A stretch of 64,000 nucleotides of DNA from contig NC_084667.1 of assembly GCF_028389875.1 (NCBI RefSeq), forward strand, positions 58,010,570-58,074,569, read 5' to 3'. Below the pieces are notes generated by a model. That model made no database searches. It was given only the letters and a program-made list of their open reading frames with translations, and was not told where the DNA came from. Positions 24,709 through 34,925 of the stretch are shown here, in pieces. How positions within the stretch are numbered: the stretch's first letter is position 1; each line of letters begins with the position of its first letter. Source of the stretch: Rhea pennata (lineage: Eukaryota > Chordata > Aves > Rheiformes > Rheidae). Made by a program: the position numbers and the translations under genes.

Positions 24709-25742
24709 GCATAGGGTAGGATTTTTCTTTTGGACTTAATTTATGTATTGATGTTTCTACAACATAAAACAATGTTTTAAGGGTTTTGGTAGCGTTCCCT
24801 ACCATGCTACTTGTTTGATTCTGCGGATTGTTTAAACCACAGCTATTTATGGAGTTTTTGGCTCTGAGGCTTCCCCTCCCCTCCCCCTGAGGTGTGCAGC
24901 CCTATAGAACAGGAATGGCTGATAGCCTGTAATGAAATATCCCCAGAGCACGCAAAGTTCAACAGACCAAAACAATAAGCTCTGTTTGTATATTGGATAT
25001 GTCATGTAACAAACCTTGCCTGTACGCTATCTATTTCTTTGGTATGTGTTCAGAAATATGTTCCAGTGGGACTGATATGCTGAATAGCTGAAATTTCCGG
25101 AGTTAGTCTCGAGCACTAGGTAAAACTGATTTGGCAATTTGTCTTCCTTGATTTGGAAGAATAGAGATTTTCATATTGCAAAAGGAATTCTGATTTTTTT
25201 GAACAACTAATCCTCTGGATCACAGAATTTCCTTTAAATGGACAGTATTAGACCTATTTTTCAAAGCTTTCTAAGGCTGTTGTGTTTGCAATTTTATTTC
25301 TAACATTAGTAAAATCTGGACTTTAAATCAAACTAGCTGCATATCAAATCAGGATGGATTGACTTTTGTATGTAAATAAAGTCTGGGGGCTTTGGTGCTT
25401 CGTTATTTACTTTTTAAAAACTGATGTGCCAACTTAAATTATAATTTGAAATCTAATTTTTGTTTGTGGCTTGCAATTCTAATTTTCTTTTCTGAAGAGA
25501 AGTTTTTTTTAAAAAAAGTTGGTACAACCTCTGGAAAATAATTAAATGTAGCAAGTCAGTATACCTTTTAAGTGCTGTTTGCACCTATTTGCTGGCTAGA
25601 AAGATGCACTGTGTGCTACTTTTAAAGCAACTATATAGCTTGTTCATGTTTTTATGTCTCTCCATTATTTGCTATTTCTACTTTTTATTGACATTGTCTT
25701 TTTATATTTGGGAACTGGAACTTCCCCTTGCATCCAAAGCAA

Positions 25743-25769
25743 ATATATATATATATATATATATATATA
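25743..25769. repeat. (AT)13 microsatellite
   Basis: Uninterrupted alternating AT in intron 2. Confidence 0.97.
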
Positions 25770-26849
25770 AGTACTGAAAAGATTAGCTTAATGGTGTGTT
25801 ATGTACCCTTTTTGCTACACTTATAAAACTAATTGAATTGATGAAAGAAATACTCAATATTTTGCACCTAACACTACAAGTAGTTTTTTTTTTTGTTTGG
25901 TTTGTTTTGTTTTGTTCTTTTTCACCTAAAAAGAAGAGAGAACCAAAATGCTATGTCCTTCAGGTCCTTCATCAAGGATGACTGCTTGTATCCCATAGAG
26001 GAAGTGCAAGGTCTTTGATTTGCAATTTATTTTGATACTTGTTATCCTCTGCTTACTAATTATGCTTTTAAATTCTCTGGATCCTTCCTGAATGGAAACA
26101 GAACAATGAAGGGAAAGGTTTTTCTGATGAAAAGTAGTAAAGTGCCATTTGAAAAATGGATGTCAGCCGTTGCTCCACTGAAAACTGAGAACGTGTAATG
26201 CAACAAATGATATTATGCTATAATTCTCTTTTGTTTCAAACAGATCTTCTCAGTTTTTTTTAACAGTCCCTTAAATTTTAAGGGGACTCCGGTGTTCACG
26301 AATGTGTATGTAATACAGAATTATTAAAATAAAAATGTAATGGATTTTTTGGAGATAAAATAGTGCTTCAGGCTGATCAGAGAGAAATTACAAATGAAAA
26401 TCAAGGATTAAAGTACATTAAGACAAGCCATCAATTATTCAGATCTTTCATCTCTATGTTTTGAAATCATATTTTGAACATTATTTTTATCTATTTTTAA
26501 TCACATTTAGTTAACTGGTAGTTGCAGTGCTATGTGGGTAACAAAGGTAACAAATTTGACTTTTGTGGGTGAGGATTTGTTTTTCTTTTTTTAAATGTTA
26601 CCCTGCTACTTGTAGTGGTTTTTTAGTAAACACAAAACGGCACAAATACACTGACAGTCTAGGCCTGGCTATCCTGATTATCATGCTGATAGTAAGTTCC
26701 CATGCAACCTCAGAGTGCAGACTTGATCACTGACTAAAAAGAATCAAATATCATTCATCAATGAAGTAAACGAGTTAAAACAAAAAATTTCAAGGAGTAA
26801 ATGGAAACCAAGCCTTATGCTAACAAAGTTTAGCTCTGAAGTCAAACAA

Positions 26850-27350
26850 AGGATGTCAAACTAGAGTGCAAGAATGTCAAGGATGTAGCAGGCTAAGCTG
26901 AGACATCTTTGGCTGTTGTCAGGATTGATTTGATGTGTTCCACATCAAGCGTGTTGCCAAAAGCTAGGATAAAACAATTCCTTAGAAGATGAAACTTGAG
27001 CTGTGTATGTAAGCAACTAACAGGAAATGCAAGCAAAGCTTTGTGTCATGAAAAGTAAGTGTTGGTAAGAAAAGGAAAAGAGCTTTAGCAAGTTGATCAG
27101 TCTTTTAAAATGGCCTGTGACTATAAAACCTGCAATGGTGCACTCCTCACTGCGAAAGAGGGAGAGATTTCATTCTTAGTAGGGAACTCTACAATCATTA
27201 CTTGATGCAATTTGAACTCAGAGTCCTGTCAAACAAAGCATTAATGGAACTCTATAGTTAGGCATCAAAAACAGCTAGCAGTAACATCTCTATAGATAAA
27301 TGCAAAGTCAGTTGCTAAACAGGTACCACGAAGTCAGTCAGTATTTGCTT
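26850..27350 (+). mobile_element. Possible decayed LTR-like region
   Basis: A CTATAAAACC TATA-like element (about 27121-27130) lies downstream of a GT-rich stretch and is followed by CACTCCTCACTGCGAAAGAG. That is the kind of TATA-plus-leader layout seen in avian LTRs. At 27321 CAGGTACCACGAAGTCAG weakly resembles a tRNA-Leu-type primer-binding site. No terminal duplication or coding region can be shown. Low confidence, noted so that it can be checked against a repeat library. Confidence 0.25.
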
Positions 27351-27366
27351 TGTCATGCTATCATGT

Positions 27367-27389
27367 CATGTGTCACGTTATGACACATG
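27367..27389. repeat. Perfect 9-bp inverted repeat, 5-base loop
   Basis: CATGTGTCA (27367-27375) pairs with TGACACATG (27381-27389). A second hairpin, TTGATGTG / CACATCAA with a 3-base loop, lies at 26930-26948. Confidence 0.93.
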
Positions 27390-30300
27390 TGCCAAAATAT
27401 GTAAACTTTGTCATTACCACCTAGCTGAAAAGTTAGTCTCTTTATCTTTACAGTGACATGAATCCTAAAAGCTTGAGGTTGCACCTCTTGCCATCTTAAT
27501 AAATAGAAGCATAATAGATTATGCTGTGATAACCACTGTAGTATCCTGTGCCTTTCAGACACTGAAAGATTCTTTAATGAAAGAATAAAAAACATACTTG
27601 CTAGCAAAGCAGCTGAAAATGTCATTATAGTATGCCAATCCAGGTGCCATTCTGTTGCGGGTGTGGAGAAGTACAATAGAAATCTGAATATGTTCTGTGT
27701 TAGCCCAGCAAAAGCCTTCAGCACTGTCAGCCAGATCTTTAGAGTTTCCACCACAAAATAGCTGTTCAAACAATCTTGTGGCTGTGAAACTAGTGAACAA
27801 TAATGGCATTGTGGCAAGAATCCTCAAAGAAGAACCTCAGAACTATTTACTGTCAAAAATGGTACCCAGAAAGCATGCTGACTTTCTTGCTTTTCTTAAC
27901 TTCTGTTTATGGAGCAGTACCCCTTTTTGTACAGCTAAGTGATTAAGAATCTATATCCAGATGTGTATAGTTGTATTGAGTCTCTGTTGATTGAAAATAC
28001 TTAAAAGTCATAGCTGATTGCTGCACAACAAACTCCTTGCGAGTAGTTGTGTGCTACTTGCATGAACTAGAAGAAACATAAATTATTGCAGGCTGTCTTG
28101 GTAACTCTGCCAAGCAATTTGTCTTGAACACCATAATAAAGAAAGTTTGTTCTAACATTGTCCTGTTGGAAAGCATGTTGAACTGCTGACGTTAACAATG
28201 CAGCATTGAATCAGTGGACAAACACTGCTATCCTGGTAGCATGCTCTTGAACACTATGGTGAAGGAAATCGTGAGGAGAAAACAGACTTGATGCAGCTAT
28301 TGTAAAATCATAGTAGTGTCTCTGGAATGGAGTGTGTGACTTCAAACAAAAGTAAATATATTCTGTAGTTGTCATCCTTCTTTTGTGTTGTTATGAATCA
28401 TGGAAAATTCAGACATTATCACATATCTCAGAGTTGCATGTGTAGCAAAAGTGTTCTTTGTATAGCAAAAGAAGAGCTGATGTCTTAAAACACTACCAAA
28501 CAACTGGAATCTTGAAGCAGTCAGTGTAGCTGAGCCTGCGTGAATATTTTGATAGGGAAATATGTTGGATAAGTTAATTCAAAGCTATTATCTGTAACTA
28601 AATTATGATAGCAACTTGACTAGAGAAAAAATTAAAGGTACTAGTAACATATGCCTTCAGTTGTTTCAAGATGTGTTATGTGGTGCTCATTTTAGGCTAA
28701 ATGTCATGGCAGACTATCTTCCACTGTGGTCTGAGAACAGGTACTGTTGATACTGTTGAAGTCCAAGAGCAGCCCTAAGAGCCCCACTGAATAAAGGAGG
28801 CACTAAAGAATATGCTTGTAGTAAATACAGGAAGGAAGGGAGGGAACTAGTCCTCTTCTGCCCTAACGGAGGAGAATATGGCACCTTAAGAATTATTGGG
28901 ACCCACCTGAAAGATTAAGGACAGCCTACCTTACCCCTATTGATTATAATGAAAAGTTAAGTGTGAATACTAAATACTCTGAACATACGCAGCACAACTG
29001 TTCACCTACAGGGTGTAGCTTCAAAGTAACGTGTTGTCACCAGAAGATGACTGTGTGTATAAGGGGTCATATTGTGTGATTGCAGTGGTGACTGATAAAG
29101 AACAATAATATATGGTACTTTTAGGAGGCGTATGTCTGTTCTGCATGGAGTTTAGGATGAAATGTCCTGTCATTGCCAGGCAATTGCAGTAAACATTACT
29201 GAATGGAATTGGGATTCCATTAGGTATTCATGCATTCCATGCAATTCCATCAGTTGTGTTTTGATTCAGGCTAGCAAGCTACTATGTCAAAATTGCTTGA
29301 TCCTGCAAGAACTGAAAGACATCCATTGAGGATTTGGAACATCTGAAGCTTTGTGATGGCATGGTGGTGTTTTGTGTGGGGGGATTTCAGTACTGTTGCC
29401 TCAGTCCCAAAATGCTTGATTGCTGCTGGGCTACATGCCAAATATGGTCCTCCCTGGGCCCTCCCTCAGAGCAGTCAACCAAGATCCACAAAGGGGAGAG
29501 CAGATATTTTATCAGCTCCAAGGCTGAGTTTGAGATTCTTGGAGGGTTCAGAGACGTTCATGCTTCTTTGACGTTAGTGCAGTAGGGAAGAACTGAATAT
29601 AAGGCTCTGTTTAGATCTTAACTGCTCTTCACTCATTTTGACTCTTTGATCTTTCATTTTCACTCTCACCTCAAGAGATTAAGGAAAGCTCAACCTTTCA
29701 GCCTGATCACTTTAATTATGTATTTGGCCTCAACCTCTTAGCCAGTTTATTTAAATTACATACTGGCCCTCACGCATTTTTGAAAATTAAGTTGTAAATG
29801 TCACTTTCACATTTTCTCCTGTTGGTCATTTATATTTAGTGAATTATATTTCAGTTTTCAGTTTTATTTTTGTAAATAATTGTTTTAGTCTCAGAAGGGG
29901 CTTTGAAAATGTTCTGGATGATACCTGTCTTAGCAAGAAACGAGCTCTTCTGAGTGCTGTAGATTGGACCTCCATTTATCATAATGAAAAATAATTCTGT
30001 AGAGGCTACTTACTGTACTAAAATAAAAAGAGAGGGATCTCTTTGCATTAATATAAACATTCTTCTGTTCTCAGGCTCAAAATAATGAGTCCCAAGAGCA
30101 TTCTGGTACTATACCAGAAATGGTATTGGTTTGCCTCTCTCAGAACACTTGCCTTTCTATTGCATATGACTTTTTTTTTTTTTTTTTTTTTTTGCATTTC
30201 ACTGACAGCTTGAGGTTCATCTATCTTTTTTTTTCCTCCGAATTCTGTTCTTTTTATCAGAGTTCTTGCTAGTATGTGGCTTGCTGCTTCCATCCTGGGT

Positions 30301-32531
30301 TACATGCTGATAACAAGCTTAAATTCAGGGATGATACTCCTTCTACATGAAAGAAATTTGCAGGTGTATGTTAGGCTCCTTTGCATCAAGAAACAGTGTA
30401 GGTTACTGACTAGCACCATGTTTTCTTGCCTCAGCTAGAGGAAGGGAAAGAGTATCTCTTGCTCTGTTCTAGGAGGTGGTCTGTTTTTGACTGGTACGTG
30501 AGACATCCAGTTTTTTAAATCTTGAATGGCAGATGCATTTGGTGATTTTATTATCATCTTCAAATCCTTACCTTTCTCGGTCCAGTTCAGAGCCTGCTGC
30601 TTTAATATAGAGCAACCACTCTAGATTTGGATTAGGAACCCTCTTGATACTGTGGAGCAGAAAGCTTTGGATACTTTGGTGTAATTCAATTACTACAGAG
30701 TGTGCTTTGAAAGGTAAGTTCTTTTGGCTGCCCGTGTTTGGTCAAGGTAGCTTGAGTAACAGGGCCTCTGGGAGGAACTGAGTCTTCTGGGAGACTTTTT
30801 GACATGAGATGCATGGTGGATCCTCTTTCCTGGTGTCACTAACCTGGCTTACATGTCTTAGATTGCTTTTGGCAAAAGAATTGGCTTTTAGTCTGATTTT
30901 GGCTATCCAAAGTGGCTAAACTGTCAACATGAAGTTCTTGGTTCTATTCTTTTCTACTTCTTATTCTTGTTCTTATTATTAACCATTTATTTGCCTGAGC
31001 AGAAGGAGTTAGGGTTATCTTTTGGGAAGTGGTTTATGCCTAGCATTTGTCCTGTTGATGGGAAGTGATATGGAGGTTAGAGCTGCTTGAAGTAAAAACC
31101 ATCATGTTTGAAGATGATAGACTTGAATTCAAAAAGAAAAAAATCTAACTTTGCTCAAAACAATGATACTAAGAACGGGGAAAATGGCTCATTCTGCTTG
31201 ATGCACAAGGACTCATAAGAAGGGATACAGGAGTATCTATCTTGAACTCTCATTACTGACAAGAGACCACCTCCTCTACTCTACTACTTCACTGTTCACA
31301 CTCTTGAATTCATTTTAGGTCTATTCAAGAGAATCAAATAACAAACTATTTTTTGATTGTTGTTAAAGGCATGCCTTTAAAAATCAAAAGGTCACTGGTC
31401 TTGTTTGTCTTAGTTGAAATGTGTAAAGGTCTAGCTTTTAAAACCAACTGATCAAAAATCTGAGTGCTTGTTTTTTTTAATTATGTTCTGAAGAAACACA
31501 GTCTCAGTCTGATGGTTTCCAAAGTAATGTGTACACATTTTAAGGATAGATCAGTCAGTTCTCGAGTCCAATGTGTCTACAGCTATATTTGAGTAGGAGG
31601 GAGTTGTTTGTCAGAAGGAAGGGGAAGAGCAGCTGGAAGTGAATATAATTCATAATAACATATCTTTAGTTTGACTGTTTTGCTGTTGAGTAAGTTGATT
31701 TGTTCACTGGTTTAGCCCATCAGTTATTCTCGGCAGATATGGTTTCTGAAGTACTTGTGACTTGGCATTGGGAGGAAGCTGAATTTAGCTCTTCTATCTA
31801 AAGGGATGAACACTGTACCTTTTTAAAAAGGTTTGGTATGTTACCTTGAAATCTTTGTAAGTGCATACACAGAATTGTTAATCTGAACCCGTTTTCTTGG
31901 TAGTCTGAGGTGGATTTGTAACTTGCTAATATGGCTCATCAGAGGTGAGGGGGTGTTTAGATTAGGTTGCTGGGTTGTGTGATTTAAGTTGATTAAGTCA
32001 CTTTTTCCAGGTGCTCTTCTCTCTGGAGTTGGTTACCTGACAGTTTTAGAGCAAGGTTCTCCCTTGATAGCAGTGTAGTGTCACTTGCAGAGGTCATCAT
32101 TTATGGCTATGTACTAGTAGTATTTCAATAATAATAAACTGTAGTGCTATTTCAGCCAGTTTCTGATATGCGCTGGCTGAATGGTTGAGGCATGACTTAA
32201 AAAGCAGAGATAACCATAGTTGGTAGTAGAAAGAAGAAGAAAATCTATTGGATACACTGACCAGTGAGTGATTTCAGGGCTAGAATTACGCTGGAGTCTT
32301 CCCTGCTAGATAGCGGAGTTGCCATGGCAACAAAAATGCTTGCAACACTTTAATTAGAAATGTTACCCATCTCTTAAATAAGCACTTTTAGCTAATTTTA
32401 GAACGTGCCTGCAATTTAAAATACTTGGTTCCCTGAAATGTGTGCTACCTTAGAATACCACAGTATGTTTAGCGTGCAGGCACATGTGTCCAACTGTTAT
32501 TTCAAATTTGAGAATTTGCTGGGGAGTAGAG

Positions 32532-32559
32532 GAAACAGGAAAGTAAGTTTTCCTGTTTC
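32532..32559 (+). repeat. Perfect 11-bp inverted repeat with GTAAGT loop
   Basis: GAAACAGGAAA (32532-32542) pairs with TTTCCTGTTTC (32549-32559). The six-base loop GTAAGT is the ideal 5' splice-site hexamer, preceded by AAA, so a cryptic donor lies exactly in the loop. No matching upstream exon with a good acceptor was found. Confidence 0.93.
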
Positions 32560-33388
32560 GAGAAATGAACAACAAACAGGTGGCAGTGGAAGCTGTCCAG
32601 TTTGGGGGGGAGGGGAAAGGGAGAAAATGCATTAAATTCAGGCAAAGTGTTGAAAGTATAGAATCCTATGTAACAATAATGTTTATAATACTTCATAATT
32701 AGCTTTTGCTGTCTAATACATGGCAAATCATCATTCCTTATTTTTAGTGCTGTTTTCCTTTCTGCTTAGCCTCCCTATAATTTTTAGAATGCTTTTTGTT
32801 TTTTTGATGAACTTTACCTCATATCACTTGTATTTCAGCAAAAAGACTGTTAAGCATTTAATGTTTGAAATTTTTAAAAATAAATACACTGAAAAATGCA
32901 AAATAGTAGATTTTATTTGTCTGTAAATATTTTTAACTTGCCGATATATGCCATTTTTACTGAAACATCCTTGTATGTCTTTTGGAGTTTAAAACTTGTG
33001 CACAGTGCATTGACTTTTTTCCTTATTTATTCTAAAAGGCTGTAAGCGTTTTTGCTGTTACACTGGTAAATGTGCAAAATGGTAATCTTGTGTATTTTGT
33101 TTTTACAAACAAGTTGCAAAAAGGTAACAAAAAACTAAATGTTGCTTTCAGTCATATCTTCAATGTGTTAAGTACAGTGTACGTAATATAATACAATTTT
33201 TAACCTATTCTTAAAGCATGTCTATTTCTCACTTACAGAGTACTTTCTGCTAGAACAAGTTTTGACTAAAATGACTCTGTTAGTGAATCTAAAGGTATAT
33301 AAATCTGTACGGTTATGTAGGGTAGCATTTCCTTCTGTGCTGAATGTGTGTGTTCACAGACCATATGGAAGTTGCTGATGGATAAGCT

Positions 33389-33411
33389 ATTCTGAAAATT
33401 CTTTTCAGAAT
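33389..33411. repeat. Perfect 10-bp inverted repeat, 3-base loop
   Basis: ATTCTGAAAA (33389-33398) pairs with TTTTCAGAAT (33402-33411). Confidence 0.95.
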
Positions 33412-34715
33412 GTAAGGTAGAAAAAAGTCACTTCTGCTGTTTTAGTCATATCCCAGTGAAAATGCAACTGATGTTAGTTCATACAGGAATGAAACACTAC
33501 TTTTCTAACTACTATACTTAATGAAACCAATTGAAGTCATTCAAACTGCTGAAGTAGCAGCATTATAACCTGACTTCTATCCTGAATCTCGTTCCCGTCT
33601 GAACAGACAAATGCTGATTTCTTCTTACTATTTCATATCATATGTGGACCTACTGAGAAGGAGAATATGGTATTTCCTCTAAAAGAAAAGTGCTAAGGTG
33701 TATTTTCAGATATGTGTGCTTCAGTGTACAATAGTTCGCAAAGCTTAGTCTTCTACAGCTTTTTGAGATCCTGTAAAAGAATTGAAATGCTTAAGTAATA
33801 TTTTTCAGCTAAATCAGTTGTTTCTATAGTCTTAAAGAATGGCTCACTCAGATGTTTTATCTTTCTTGTAAAGAACCTCTCAAAATCATTCGTAATAAAA
33901 ACAGGTATTTTAAGCCTACTTTAAGCCTGCTTTTCCTACTTCATAAAAGGAATGAGGAAAGCAATATCACAAGTCCTGCAGGCTTTCGTTAATTTGTGTT
34001 TTATTCAGCTTGTGGGGGAGAGACACCACTGTCAAGTATAGTTTAGGAAATGCAGCAAACTCTGCAAACCTGTGGGTGGGAAACATTTTTCTGATTTTAT
34101 GTTATTTAATTTGTTCTTCCAGAGGTACAGTGATGAATAGGACAGTAAAAGTAACCTGCTCTGAATAGGCAGTAAACTGCCACAAATCCTTTGTGTACGT
34201 TTTGGAAGCTGTTGAAGCATCTAAAATGTTCTGTTCACTATAATGATGAGAACCATTCCTTTAACTTCGTATTACATCAAAGCCTGAATGCTCTAGCCAA
34301 GGTTAAGACTGGCAGCGATGCACAGGGCAAACAGGCAGTGAGAGGTGCACCTGCTGTAAATGGGTAAGAACCTGATCCCTTTGAAGTGGAAGTTAGATAG
34401 CAAATACCTTGGAGATTTGGACATCTCAGGCAAATTGAGAGTAACTGAGAAAATACATTATTTGAAAATATCTCTTCAGTTGGCAGGTATTTGGCTAGTG
34501 CATGTAACAGAATGGTCTGTTGCCACCTAAGGAGAGTTATGGTACAGAAACCACTGAAAACCATGAACGGAAGAATGGATAGCTGTATGGTCAGAGGATG
34601 AGGATTAGAGCAATGCAGTTAAACTTATTTTGCTTAAAATGTTTTTTGTTACAGAAATTTTAGGTTCTCTCATGACAAGTTCAATTCTAATTAACTCTTT
34701 TTGTTCTTTTAATAG

Positions 34716-34875
34716 GTGTCAAACAAAAAATCAAACAGTGCTCCTCCCCCAGCACAGCTATCTAAAATCAAAGTACCAGCACCACAAACAGTACTGAAGA
34801 AGGAAAAGCGTCAGAGTTCTTCAAGGTTTAATGTTAGCAATAATAGGGAGCTTCAAAAACTGCCAGCTTTAAAAG
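34716..34875 (+). CDS. PPP2R5C: PPP2R5C exon 3 (end of the long N-terminal extension)
   Basis: A 160-base exon in phase 0 encodes 53 residues plus the first base of the next codon. The acceptor is pyrimidine-rich (TTTTTGTTCTTTTAATAG) and the donor is G|GTATGG at 34876. The peptide runs from [19 protein letters not shown] through a basic [11 protein letters not shown] cluster to [12 protein letters not shown]. The last part is the conserved lead-in to the B56 HEAT-repeat domain. KRQSSSRF offers basophilic-kinase-type serines and KKEKR is a possible nuclear-localisation element (inference). The terminal G in phase 1 should join an AT-starting exon to make the Asp of the next conserved block. 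Skipping this exon would break the frame between exon 2 and the shared exon. The sequence strongly resembles both B56-gamma and B56-delta; linkage to the MLTCN exon decides for PPP2R5C. Confidence 0.93.
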
Positions 34876-34903
34876 GTATGGGTTGTTTTGTTTGTTTTGA
34901 CTG

Positions 34904-34925
34904 TTTTTTTTTTTTTTTTTTTTTT
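34904..34925 (+). promoter_or_regulatory. PPP2R5C: U22 tract just downstream of the exon 3 donor
   Basis: The intron begins GTATGGGTTGTTTTGTTTG, then reaches an uninterrupted T22 run 28 bases into the intron. U-rich sequence in this position is the known binding environment of TIA1/TIAL1, which recruit U1 snRNP to weak donors; the donor here departs from consensus at +4 and +6. A splicing role is inference. Confidence 0.5.

Larger units (their letters stand above)
16217..34715 (+). other. PPP2R5C: PPP2R5C intron between exons 2 and 3 (18.5 kb)
   Basis: An AT-rich intron with no further supported exon. It holds an old repeat near 18,855-19,125, a probable solo LTR (24133-24708), a TA microsatellite (25743), a possible decayed LTR region near 26,850-27,350, a T23 tract (30171-30193) and several perfect short-loop hairpins listed separately. 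The minus-strand 154-codon frame at 27353-27817 starts only at TTG and matches no family I recognise. Confidence 0.85.

Noticed and set aside
27353..27817. Minus-strand 154-codon open frame
   Set aside because: Its only start is TTG, no homology is recognised, and the plus strand of the same DNA also has open frames. Treated as intron or decayed repeat.
32438..32635. Possible cassette exon ending at the GTAAGT in the 32532 hairpin
   Set aside because: No good branch point and pyrimidine-rich acceptor was found upstream, and the frame through the region shows no conserved peptide.
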